Source: Chthonomonadales bacterium (lineage in GTDB: Bacteria > Armatimonadota > Chthonomonadetes > Chthonomonadales > CAJBBX01). From it: DNA of 64,000 nt. This document shows, one piece after another, positions 14,647-22,999 of this stretch. The position numbers and the translations under genes were made by a program. Each line of letters begins with the position of its first letter. The stretch's first letter is position 1. The stretch spans positions 1 to 64,000 of the forward strand of contig JADLGO010000017.1 in the NCBI GenBank assembly GCA_020849275.1. The letters are read 5' to 3'. The notes under the pieces were generated by a model. It ran no database searches. It worked only from the letters and a program-made list of their open reading frames with translations, and was not told the origin of the DNA.

Positions 14647-15350
14647 GATCGACGCTCGCCGTGGCGCAGCGAGAGTTGCGCGCCTACTTCGCGGCGCCCA
14701 TGGGGTGGGTTGCCCTGGCGGTGTTCCTGGCCTTCGCCGGGTACTTCTTCTACGCCGGAGTCGCCTTCGCCGGATTCGGGGACCTGCGAAGCTGGTTCAT
14801 CGACACAACCATCATCCTGATCATCCTGATGCCCGCGCTGACCATGCGCCTGGTGGCCGAGGAGCGGCAGACCGGCACCATCGAGGTGCTGATGACCTCG
14901 CCCATCACCGACACGCAGGCGATCCTCGGCAAGTACCTGGGCGGTCTCGGTTTCTACTCCGTCATGCTCCTGCTCACCGTGCAGTACCCCGTGGCGCTCA
15001 CGCGCATGGGCAGTCCGGACATGGGCCCCATCTATGCCGGCTACGTAGGCATGCTGCTCTTCGGCGCCACCTTCCTTGCGGTCGGCCTGCTCGTCTCCAC
15101 CATGACCAAGAGCCAGGTGGTGGCCTACGTCGGCAGCCTGTTCGTGCTCCTGTTCCTCTGGCTGCTCGTGTGGGCCAGCGAGGGCGACGCCTGGTGGCAG
15201 CGGCTGCTCGCCTACATCGCGATCCCCACGCACCTGGAGAGCTTCACGAAGGGGCTGATCGACACGCGGGACATCTTCTTCTATCTCACCTTCATCGGCG
15301 CGGCGCTCTTCCTCTCCGTGCGGGCGCTGGCCGCCTGGAAGTGGAGGTAG
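14643..15350 (+). CDS. ABC-2 type permease (GldF-like)
   Basis: A 235-residue integral membrane protein with six likely membrane segments. It opens with STLAVAQRELRAYFAAPMGW, then has LVAEERQTGTIEVLMTSPI (the conserved 'EErqtgTlE.LltsPi' coupling helix of ABC-2 permeases, about residues 77-95) and a long C-terminal hydrophobic run (SLFVLLFLWLLVWA). Length and pattern match GldF-type subunits. It works with the upstream ATPase and the downstream GldG-like and DUF4340 proteins; the transported substrate of these bacterial systems is not settled. Confidence 0.85.
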   Translation: MRSTLAVAQRELRAYFAAPMGWVALAVFLAFAGYFFYAGVAFAGFGDLRSWFIDTTIILIILMPALTMRLVAEERQTGTIEVLMTSPITDTQAILGKYLGGLGFYSVMLLLTVQYPVALTRMGSPDMGPIYAGYVGMLLFGATFLAVGLLVSTMTKSQVVAYVGSLFVLLFLWLLVWASEGDAWWQRLLAYIAIPTHLESFTKGLIDTRDIFFYLTFIGAALFLSVRALAAWKWR

Positions 15351-15354
15351 CCGG

Positions 15355-16941
15355 GTGCCCCGCCTGACACCGCGCCAGCAGCGCACCCGCACGCAGCGAC
15401 TCGCCGCCCACGCCGGCTGGATCGGCGCGGCGATCTTGATGGCATCGCTGCTCTACTGGCTCTACCGGGCCAGCCTCGGGCAGCCGCGCACCTGGCCGAT
15501 CTCCACCGGCCTGGGCGTTGGGGCGGCCCTCGTGCTCTTCTTCCTGGCCGGCATGGGCGCGGCCATCCTTGCCGGCCTGCGCTCGCCCGAGGGACGCCGC
15601 TCCGCGCGCTCGGCCGTGCTGATCGCCGCCGTGCTCGGCATCCTGGTGGTCGCCAACGTGCTGGCCTACCGCCGCCACTGGCAGTGGGATGTCACCGGCA
15701 ACCGCCGCCTGACGCTGGCCCCGCTCACGGTGCGCCTCCTCAACAACCTCAAGCAGAAAATCACCGTCACCGCCTTCTACACGCAGAGCCCGCAGCGCCA
15801 GTCGGAAGCTCGCGAGTCGCGGCAGGTGCGTGACCTGCTCGAGCAGTACGCCGACCGCTCGCCCAGGTTCACCTACCACGTGGTGGACTACCTGCGCGAA
15901 CCCGACCGGTTCGTCTCGGCGCGCGTGGCCACGCCCCCGCCCGTCATCCTCTTCGCCAACGAGTCCGGAGGGCGCGAGGAGGTGAAGGGCGCCACCGAGA
16001 AGGACTTCACCGCGGCCCTGCTCAAGCTCACCCGCTCCGTCAAACGCAAGGTCGTCTTCACCGTGGGGCACGGCGAGCTCAACCCGAGCTCCTTCGACCA
16101 GTCCGGCATCTCCGTCGCCAGGCAGGTGCTCACCGAGCAGCAGCACGACGTGAGCACCGTCGACCTGATGGGACGCGATCGGAAGGTGCCCGCGGGGTGC
16201 TCGGTGCTCGTGATCGCCGGCCCGCAGGTCGACTTCCGGCCCGAGGAGATCAAGGCCGTCAAGACCTACCTGGACGGCGGCGGCCGCGCGCTGGTGCTTC
16301 TGCGGCCCGGCGGACCGAGCCTGAGCGGCCTGCTCAAGGACTGGGGCCTGCGAGTGGGCGACAACGTCGTGGCGCAGATCGTCGACTTCGGCGGCGTGAC
16401 CGGCATCACGGAGCGCGTTCGCATCTCCGACTTCGAGAGCCACGAGATCGACCGCGGCCTCAGCGCCGTTCTCCTCCCGATCGCGCGCACCGTCGAGTCC
16501 ATCGAGCCGCCGCCCGCCGGGATCACCGTGACGCCCCTTCTGCGCACCAACGCCGACACGGTGGCGCGCCCCGTTACGCGCGGGCAGGAGCGCATCGACC
16601 TGCGTCCGAAGCCCGGCGATGCCCACGGCCCGTTCACCGTGGCCGCCCTCGCCGAAAAGCAGGGCGACAAGGCCGGGAAGGTGGTCGCGATCGGCTCGGC
16701 CGAGTTCGCCATGGACGTGCTGGCCGCCGACCCCACCACGAGCAACCTGGACCTGTTCACCAACGCGGTCAACTGGCTGGCCGACGAGCACGAGCTGGTC
16801 GACATCCCGCCCAGGGACGACCGGCCGGACCAGGTGACGCTCACCCCCGAGCAGCGCGTGCGCGCCTTCTACGTCAACCTGCTCCTCTTCCCCGTCGCCT
16901 GCCTCTTCATGGCCACCTACGTCTGGTGGAAGCGGCGGTAG
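15355..16941 (+). CDS. GldG-like ABC auxiliary protein
   Basis: A 528-residue membrane-anchored protein. Three membrane helices lie at the N-terminus (about residues 20-120). A large extracytoplasmic part begins with WQWDVTGNRRLTLAPLT, the 'Dlt.nrrysLs' box of the GldG/ABC_transp_aux family, includes VVFTVGHGELN and SVLVIAGPQVDF, and is followed by one C-terminal helix (YVNLLLFPVACLFMATYVWW). It starts with GTG 15355, preceded by GGAGG that spans the stop of the permease gene. Companion of the GldF-like permease. Confidence 0.82.
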   Translation: MPRLTPRQQRTRTQRLAAHAGWIGAAILMASLLYWLYRASLGQPRTWPISTGLGVGAALVLFFLAGMGAAILAGLRSPEGRRSARSAVLIAAVLGILVVANVLAYRRHWQWDVTGNRRLTLAPLTVRLLNNLKQKITVTAFYTQSPQRQSEARESRQVRDLLEQYADRSPRFTYHVVDYLREPDRFVSARVATPPPVILFANESGGREEVKGATEKDFTAALLKLTRSVKRKVVFTVGHGELNPSSFDQSGISVARQVLTEQQHDVSTVDLMGRDRKVPAGCSVLVIAGPQVDFRPEEIKAVKTYLDGGGRALVLLRPGGPSLSGLLKDWGLRVGDNVVAQIVDFGGVTGITERVRISDFESHEIDRGLSAVLLPIARTVESIEPPPAGITVTPLLRTNADTVARPVTRGQERIDLRPKPGDAHGPFTVAALAEKQGDKAGKVVAIGSAEFAMDVLAADPTTSNLDLFTNAVNWLADEHELVDIPPRDDRPDQVTLTPEQRVRAFYVNLLLFPVACLFMATYVWWKRR

Positions 16942-16951
16942 GCGGCACGAG

Positions 16952-18295
16952 ATGCGACGCCTGCGCGACTACAGCGCCTGGATCGCCATTGCCGCGCTCG
17001 CGGTCCTCGGCGCCTTCCTGGCCCTCGACCTGCGTCGGCCCGTGCGCGAGCCCGGCCAGAGCCCGAAGGTGTCCGACTTGCTCGACCTCAAGCCGGCCGA
17101 CACGCGCCGCATCGAGATCGACGGCGCCGGGCCACCCATCGCGCTGGCGCGCCAGGGAGGCGGCTGGCGCCTCGAGCAGCCCGTGCAGGGGCCCGCGGAC
17201 GCCGACGCCGTCAAGAAGATCCTGGACGGCCTGCTCGAGCAGACGACCGACTACGTGATGGAGCGGCCGCCACGCGACCTTTCTGGCTTCGGCCTGGCAA
17301 AGCCCGGCTTGAAGGTCACGCTGAGCGGCGTCGGCGGCCGTCGACGGGCGCTCGAGGTGGGCGGGGAGGACCCGGCGAAGCAGGCGGTCTACGTGCGCGA
17401 GGCCGCCAGCGGGCGCGTCTTCCTGCTCCCCTCCACCGGCGTCGCCGACGCGCGCGCGGCGACGCCCGACTCGCTGCGCGACCGCGCGCTCATCGCGGTG
17501 AAGCCCGCCGAGGTGACGGGCATCACGCTCGCGCGGCCCTCCGGCACGGTCGCGATCGAGCGGCAGGGCGGCGCATGGAGGCTCACGCGACCATGGCAGG
17601 CCCCGGCCGACGGGATCGCGGCCGACTCGCTCCGCGACTCGCTGGCCTCGCTACGAGCCGAGCGGTTCGTGGCGGCGGGGGCCGCCGGCCAGGCGCGATA
17701 CGGCCTTGCCAGGCCCCGCCTCGTGGCCTCCGTCTTCGACGCGCGGGGCGCTCACGCCGTGCGCGTCGGCGCGCGCGACCCGGCCGGCGGCGGCTTCTAC
17801 GCGGCGCGTGAGGGGAGCGAGGACGTGCTGCTCCTCGCGGCCACCACGTACGACTCGCTCAACAAGAGCGCATCCGACCTGCGCTCGCGCCGTATGCTCG
17901 CGCTCAAGACCGAGGACGCGCGGCGCGTGACCGTCACGACCCCGAAGGGAAGCTGGGAGGCGCGCCGCGAGGGCGAGGACTGGCGCATGGTGCGGCCGAG
18001 CTCCGGCAAGAAAGCCGATAGCATCGGGGTGGAGGACGTGCTCTTCGACCTCTCGGCCGACGCGACCCGCCACATCGCCGAGAACCCGCCCGACCGGGCC
18101 CGCTACGGCCTGGACGCTCCCGCCGCCACCGTGAGCGTCACGCTGGGCGACGGCTCCGTGAAGACCCTCACCGTGGGCGCCAGAGCGGGCAAGAGCGACT
18201 ACTACGCCGCGGGCTCCGACGCGCCCGGCGCCGTCTTTGCGATCCCCGACTACGTGGTCGATCGCCTGCGCAAGCCCCCCGCCCTCGCGCCCTAG
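16952..18295 (+). CDS. DUF4340 protein of the Gld-type operon
   Basis: A 447-residue protein with one N-terminal membrane anchor (WIAIAALAVLGAFLALDL) and three repeats of a beta-rich unit: 'IALARQGGGWRLEQPVQGPAD', 'VAIERQGGAWRLTRPWQAPAD' and 'WEARREGEDWRMVRPSSGKKAD', each followed by a YGLxxP or GFGLAKP box. This is the DUF4340 pattern, and these proteins very commonly close operons with GldF/GldG-like genes. It would sit on the outer face of the membrane. The repeats start near residues 60, 193 and 330. Confidence 0.8.
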   Translation: MRRLRDYSAWIAIAALAVLGAFLALDLRRPVREPGQSPKVSDLLDLKPADTRRIEIDGAGPPIALARQGGGWRLEQPVQGPADADAVKKILDGLLEQTTDYVMERPPRDLSGFGLAKPGLKVTLSGVGGRRRALEVGGEDPAKQAVYVREAASGRVFLLPSTGVADARAATPDSLRDRALIAVKPAEVTGITLARPSGTVAIERQGGAWRLTRPWQAPADGIAADSLRDSLASLRAERFVAAGAAGQARYGLARPRLVASVFDARGAHAVRVGARDPAGGGFYAAREGSEDVLLLAATTYDSLNKSASDLRSRRMLALKTEDARRVTVTTPKGSWEARREGEDWRMVRPSSGKKADSIGVEDVLFDLSADATRHIAENPPDRARYGLDAPAATVSVTLGDGSVKTLTVGARAGKSDYYAAGSDAPGAVFAIPDYVVDRLRKPPALAP

Positions 18296-18324
18296 CTGGG
18301 GGCGGCGCGGCGCGCGCTCGCACC

Positions 18325-21060
18325 TCACGCGCCGGGGCGCGGCCCAGGCGTGTCCAGCACCTCGCGCACCTTGCGCGCCAGCGCCCCCGGCGTGAAGGGC
18401 TTGGCCAGGAAGGCGATGCCCTCCTCCAGCGCCCCCATGCGCACCACCGAGCTCTCCGTGTAGCCGGACACGTAGAGCGCCCGCAGCCCCGGCCGGCTCG
18501 CCTGAAGCCGCTCCGCGATCGCCTGCCCGCCCATGCCCGGCATCACCACGTCCGCCACCAGCAGGTGGATGTCGCCGGGGTGGCGGCTCGCGACGGCAAC
18601 GGCGTCCGCCCCGCTTCGCGCCGCCAGCACTCGGTAGCCCTGCGAGCGCAGGATGTGCTCCGCCATCTCGCGCACCAGCGGCTCGTCCTCCGCAAGCAGG
18701 ATCGTCTCGCGGCCGCCGGCGGGCGGATCGGCCGAGGCGGCGCGTCCGAGGTCCACGGCGACCCCCTCCGCCCGGGGCAGGTAGACCTTCATCGTGGTGC
18801 CGTAGCCCGGCTCGCTGTAGGCGGCGATGTGCCCCCCGTTCTGCTGGACGATGCCGAAGCAGGTCGCCAGCCCGAGCCCGGTGCCCTTGCCGACCTCCTT
18901 GGTGGTGAAGAAGGGCTCGTAGATATGCGCGCGCACCTCCTCGTTCATGCCGACGCCTGTATCGCTCACCGCCAACAGCACGTAGTCGCCGCCGGCCACG
19001 CCGGCCCCCCGACGCACCCAGGCCTCGTCGAGCGTTACGCACTGCGTCTCGACGGTCAGCTTCCCTCCGTCCGGCATGGCGTCGCGGGCGTTAACCACCA
19101 GGTTGACCAGCACCTGCTCGACCTGCCCGGGATCCGCGCGCACGGGCCAGATCCCGGGCGCGAGAAGCGTGACCACCTCGATATCCTCGCCGATCAGCCG
19201 CCGCAGCAGGCGGTCCATGTTGACGACGATCTGGTTGAGATCGACGATCCGCGGCTCGGCCGGCTGGCGTCGCGCGAAGGCCAGGAGCTGCCGCGTCAGG
19301 TCGCTGGCGCGCATGGCGGCGCTCTCCACGTTCTGAAGGAAGACGCGCGCCTCGGAGCCTGCCGGCAGCGCCGCGGCGGCCATCTCGGAGTAGCCCAGGA
19401 TGGCCGTCAAAAGGTTGTTGAAGTCGTGGGCCACGCCGCCGGCGAGCCGGCCAATCCCCTCCATCTTCTGCGCGTGCAGGAGTTGGCGGGCGAGCTCGCG
19501 ACGCTCCGTCATATCCTCCAGGATCGCCACGGCGGAGACGCCGCCGCCGCCCGCGCCGCGCACCGGGGCGGCGGAGATACTCACCTCCACGAGCGAGCCG
19601 TCCCGGCGCTGCCGCTGCGTCTGCATGCTGGTGACGCCCTGGCCGCGCTGAAGCTGGCCCCATGCGCGCTCGTGCTCCTCGGCATGGCCGACGGGAACCA
19701 GCGGATAGGGCTCGCCCAGCACCTCCTCCGCGCTCCAGCCGAAGATCCGCTCCGCCGCCGGGTTCCACATCTGTACGCGGCGATCCGGCCCGATCAGCAC
19801 GACCGCCAGCGGCGCCGCCGCGAAGAGCGCGTTCAGGGTCTCACCGGACTCCCGCAGCGCCTCCTCCGTGCGCTGGTGCTCCGACACGTCGACCGCCAGC
19901 ACGAGCCGCGACGGCCGCCCCGCCCACAGGAGGTCGTGGGTGGTGATCTCGGCGTCGAGGGTCGTGCCGTCTTTGCGCCGATGTCGCCAGACTCCTACCC
20001 GGCGCAACTCGCCGAGCACGTCCCGAACGCTCGCCACCATCGCCGGCACGGCATCCGGCGGGTGGATGGCGGCCATCGTCATCCCGAGGAACTCCTCGCG
20101 ACTGTAGCCGTAGGCACGCACGGCCGAGTCGTTCACGACTCGAAAGGCGAGCGTCTCGCGATCGTACACCCACATCGGGATCGGGTTGCTCTCGAACACG
20201 AGCCGATAGCGCGCCTCGCTGTCGCGCAGGGCCGCCTCCGCCCGCTTTCGGCCGGTGATGTCGTGCACGATGGAGAAGAGGAGTTGGCGTCCGAGCATCA
20301 CCGTGGCGCCGCTGAACACCTCTACGTCGCGAACGTCGCCCCCCTTCAGCCGATGGCGAAGCTCGAATCGCGTCCGCGCGCCGGCTCGGGCCGACGCCAT
20401 GCGCTCCTCCACCTCCTCAGCCGGCGTCACGTTGAGGTCGGTGAGGCGCAGGGCGGTGATCTCCGCGTGTGGGTAGCCGTAGAACTCGCACGCGGCGGGG
20501 TTGGCGTCGACGATGGCCGCCGTGTCCGGGTCGATGAGCATCATCGGGGCGTGCGTGTTGTAGTACATGGCGCGGTAGCGCGCCTCGCTCTCCCTTAACG
20601 CGTCGGCGATCTCGTGTTCCCGCGAGCGCTCCGAGACGATCGCGATGACGCCGGCGTAGCGGCCCTCGTCGTCCAGCACGTTGTCCGCGGTGATCGAGGC
20701 GACGAAACGGGAGCCGTCCTTGCGCACGAGCGGCGCCGTCGCCGGCATCTGCTCGCCGCCGCGACGGGCCGCGAGGCGCTCGACGGCGGTCGCGTGGGCG
20801 TCGGGCGGCAGGAAGTCGAACAGGTGGCGCCCCTCCATCTCGGCGGGTGAGTACCCGAGCACGCCGGCCGTGCGCTGGTTCACGAAGACGGTGCGCAGGT
20901 CGGCGTCGAGCATCCAGATGCCCCGCTCGCACGCGTCGAGCGCGCGGCGAAGCCTGCTGGCCGACATGCCAGCATCGGAGAGCCGCGCGGGCTCGACCGT
21001 CGATGCGTCGCGCGCGGCTGCCGGCCCGACCTGGGGCGGGTCGTTCGGGAGGCAAGACAT
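18325..21060 (-). CDS. Hybrid sensor histidine kinase with four PAS domains and a receiver
   Basis: A 911-residue soluble kinase. Four PAS/PAC units lie at about 37-160, 165-280, 288-405 and 412-530. The dimerisation/phosphoacceptor box GGVAHDFNNLLTAILGYSEM follows (His near 560), then N box NLVVNARDAM, G1 DTGVGM, F box PFFTTKEVGKG and G2 GTGLGLA. A C-terminal receiver domain (about 785-905) carries ETILLAEDEPLVREM and VVMPGMGG with the phosphoacceptor Asp. There are no membrane segments, so it senses an intracellular signal, redox state or a PAS-bound cofactor. The kinase core (HDFNNLLT type) is typical of HWE-unlike hybrid kinases whose phosphate stays in cis. Start ATG 21060 is preceded by AGAGGA; upstream Met codons lack a site. 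No dedicated response regulator is adjacent. Confidence 0.9.
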   Translation of the reverse strand: MSCLPNDPPQVGPAAARDASTVEPARLSDAGMSASRLRRALDACERGIWMLDADLRTVFVNQRTAGVLGYSPAEMEGRHLFDFLPPDAHATAVERLAARRGGEQMPATAPLVRKDGSRFVASITADNVLDDEGRYAGVIAIVSERSREHEIADALRESEARYRAMYYNTHAPMMLIDPDTAAIVDANPAACEFYGYPHAEITALRLTDLNVTPAEEVEERMASARAGARTRFELRHRLKGGDVRDVEVFSGATVMLGRQLLFSIVHDITGRKRAEAALRDSEARYRLVFESNPIPMWVYDRETLAFRVVNDSAVRAYGYSREEFLGMTMAAIHPPDAVPAMVASVRDVLGELRRVGVWRHRRKDGTTLDAEITTHDLLWAGRPSRLVLAVDVSEHQRTEEALRESGETLNALFAAAPLAVVLIGPDRRVQMWNPAAERIFGWSAEEVLGEPYPLVPVGHAEEHERAWGQLQRGQGVTSMQTQRQRRDGSLVEVSISAAPVRGAGGGGVSAVAILEDMTERRELARQLLHAQKMEGIGRLAGGVAHDFNNLLTAILGYSEMAAAALPAGSEARVFLQNVESAAMRASDLTRQLLAFARRQPAEPRIVDLNQIVVNMDRLLRRLIGEDIEVVTLLAPGIWPVRADPGQVEQVLVNLVVNARDAMPDGGKLTVETQCVTLDEAWVRRGAGVAGGDYVLLAVSDTGVGMNEEVRAHIYEPFFTTKEVGKGTGLGLATCFGIVQQNGGHIAAYSEPGYGTTMKVYLPRAEGVAVDLGRAASADPPAGGRETILLAEDEPLVREMAEHILRSQGYRVLAARSGADAVAVASRHPGDIHLLVADVVMPGMGGQAIAERLQASRPGLRALYVSGYTESSVVRMGALEEGIAFLAKPFTPGALARKVREVLDTPGPRPGA

Positions 21061-21265
21061 GGGGCGGTTCCTCTTGGAGTGTAGCATCACGGCCGGGCGT
21101 CGGCGAGGGTGCTGCCGAGATGAGCCCTCCGGCACCGCAGTTCGCGCGTGGAGGGCCGGAGTCCTTGTCGGTGCGCAAGGACAGGCAGCGGCCTCGCGGG
21201 ATGTCGCCCACGCGGGTCGCGTTGCGGCCCGCGTGGGCGCGCCCGGCGATCACGAGGTTCGCTGG

Positions 21266-21271
21266 TATACT
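21266..21271 (+). promoter_or_regulatory. -10 element for the fluoride riboswitch transcript
   Basis: TATACT sits so that transcription would begin around 21278, directly at the start of the fluoride aptamer. No good -35 hexamer is found 16-18 bases upstream, so the promoter may be weak or activator-dependent. Confidence 0.5.
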
Positions 21272-21278
21272 GAAGTTA

Positions 21279-21352
21279 CTGGTGATGGAGACCACCGAGA
21301 CGACTCTTCGCGTCTGAACCGCCCACGCTCACGGGCTGATGGCTCCTGACTC
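21279..21352 (+). promoter_or_regulatory. Fluoride riboswitch (crcB motif)
   Basis: The aptamer elements are in order. GGTGATGGAGACCACC (21281-21296) is the first stem with its GATGG-type loop. A variable arm GACGACTCTTCGCGTC follows, then AACCGCCC (21317-21324), then GGGCTGATGGCTCCTGAC (21333-21350), which holds the conserved GCTGATG core and the 3' strand. The arrangement matches the fluoride (crcB) riboswitch, and the next gene is the fluoride channel, which makes the call strong. The expression platform between 21353 and the start codon is not clear. Confidence 0.9.
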
Positions 21353-21417
21353 GACGCGACGCGCGCGAGCAGGGGCCTTTCGCGCCTCCGCCTCGAGCGA
21401 TTGAAAGGATGGTCGTC

Positions 21418-21816
21418 ATGTGGTCGAAGTGCCTGGTCGTGGGCCTCGGTGGGTTTCTGGGCGCGAACGCGCGCTACCTCATCGGCGAGTGGGTGTACCG
21501 GAGGCTGGGCGCGGACGGCCACTACAGCACCTTCGCCATCAACGTTACCGGGTCGTTCGTCCTGGCCCTGTTCGCCACCGTGACGCTGCGACCCGCGTGG
21601 AACGAGAGCTGGCGGCTCCTGGTCGCCATCGGCTTCCTTGGCGCCTACACCACGTTCTCGACGTTCGCGTACGAGACGCTCTTGCTGCTCGCGCAGGGCC
21701 GCCTGCTCGCCGCCGCGGGCAACGTGGCCGGCAACGTCCTGCTGGGGCTGGCCGCCGGCTACCTGGGCGTCGTCGCCGCGCGCCCGCTCACCGGGCTGCC
21801 CTGGTGGACGCACTGA
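21418..21816 (+). CDS. crcB: Fluoride channel Fluc (CrcB)
   Basis: A 132-residue four-helix membrane protein that works as an antiparallel dimer to let F- leave the cell. Family boxes: GGFLGANARYLIGEW (first helix and the R-Y-x-I box), INVTGSFVLAL (Asn and GSF on the second helix) and GFLGAYTTFSTFAYE (third helix with the TTFSTF Phe/Thr track that lines the pore). ATG 21418 is chosen because GAAAGGA ends eight bases upstream; the earlier ATG 21409 overlaps that site. Expressed under the fluoride riboswitch just upstream. The 54-base gap to the next gene allows read-through into the dehydrogenase. Confidence 0.95.
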   Translation: MWSKCLVVGLGGFLGANARYLIGEWVYRRLGADGHYSTFAINVTGSFVLALFATVTLRPAWNESWRLLVAIGFLGAYTTFSTFAYETLLLLAQGRLLAAAGNVAGNVLLGLAAGYLGVVAARPLTGLPWWTH

Positions 21817-21869
21817 GCGCGCTAGCAGCCCACGCGGACTGCGCGACTTGGACGGCGAGGGAGAGACCG

Positions 21870-22913
21870 ATGCCCGAGACGATGATTGCCGCTGTGCTGG
21901 AGGGCGTCGGCCGCCTGGAGCTTCGCGAGCTCCCGGTTCCCTGCCCGGGGCCCGGGGAGGCGCTCGTCCGCATCCGATCCTGCGGGTTCTGCGCCACCGA
22001 CTACAAGGCGATCCGTGGCATCCGCCGCAACGTACGCTTCCCCTTGATCCCCGGCCACGAGCCCGCCGGCGTCGTGGCGGCCGTGGGCCGCGGCGTGGCG
22101 GCGCTCCGCGAGGGCGACGAGGTGATCCTGCAGCCGAGTGGCTACTGCGGCCTCTGCCGATGGTGCCGCGAGGGCGAGACGCACTACTGCGAGCGCGCAT
22201 ACACCACCGGAGGCGACGGGCCCGACGACGTGCGGCCCGGCAGCTTCGCCGAGTACACGGTCACCGGAGTCAACGCGCTCCACCACAAGCCGGCCGGCAT
22301 CAGCTTCGATGCGGCCTGCCAGGCCGAGCCGGTCAGCGGCGCCTGGAAGGGAATCGTCCAGAAGTCCGAGATGCGCGTGGGCGACGACGTGGTGGTGATC
22401 GGCACGGGCGGGATCGGCATGTACTGCCTGATGGTGGCGCGCGCGGCTGGCGCCGGCCGACTGGTGGCCGTGGACACGAGCGACCGCGCGCGGGCCACGG
22501 CGACGCGGCTGGGCGCCACCCACGCCATCGACCCGTCCCACGAGGACGCGGTGGAGGCCGTGCGGCGCATCCTGCCGGATGGGCCCGATCTCGTGGTGGA
22601 GGCCGCCGGGCCGGTCGAGGCCGTGCGGCTGATGGTGCGCCTGCTGCGTCGCGGCACGCGCTGGAACCTCTTCGGTATCACCACGCACGAGCCCTTCGAG
22701 CTCGACGGCGGTCTGATGCACTTCCTGGAGGCGCGAATGGACGCGAGCTTCGGCACGACCCCGCTCGCGATGCAGCGCGCGATCCGGCTGATGGACCGCG
22801 GTCTGCTGAACCCCGAGGAGGCCATCTCCCACCGCTTCCCGTTGGAGCGGATCCACGAGGCGGTGGAGGCGATGGCGAGCGCGGACCGCAACAAGGTGAT
22901 CGTGAACCCGTAG
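21870..22913 (+). CDS. Zinc-dependent medium-chain dehydrogenase (sorbitol/threonine dehydrogenase type)
   Basis: A 347-residue MDR-family enzyme. It has the catalytic zinc Cys in SCGFCATDYK (about residue 38), GHEPAGVV (His-Glu), and a complete structural-zinc lobe CGLCRWCREGETHYC. The NAD(P)-binding Rossmann fold starts at VVVIGTGGIGMYCLMVA (GxGxxG), and DTSDRARA gives an Asp after the second strand, which usually favours NAD. It oxidises a polyol or sugar alcohol, or 2,3-diol; the substrate cannot be told. The start ATG 21870 follows GAGGGAGAGACCG. Its place beside a fluoride channel looks incidental. Confidence 0.85.
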   Translation: MPETMIAAVLEGVGRLELRELPVPCPGPGEALVRIRSCGFCATDYKAIRGIRRNVRFPLIPGHEPAGVVAAVGRGVAALREGDEVILQPSGYCGLCRWCREGETHYCERAYTTGGDGPDDVRPGSFAEYTVTGVNALHHKPAGISFDAACQAEPVSGAWKGIVQKSEMRVGDDVVVIGTGGIGMYCLMVARAAGAGRLVAVDTSDRARATATRLGATHAIDPSHEDAVEAVRRILPDGPDLVVEAAGPVEAVRLMVRLLRRGTRWNLFGITTHEPFELDGGLMHFLEARMDASFGTTPLAMQRAIRLMDRGLLNPEEAISHRFPLERIHEAVEAMASADRNKVIVNP

Positions 22914-22999
22914 CGACGCGGCGGCCTGACTGGCGCAGGAGTCGCCCGCGCTACTCGGGAACAATGCGGCGGCCGACGTGGGGCGCGGCGAACCGCTAC

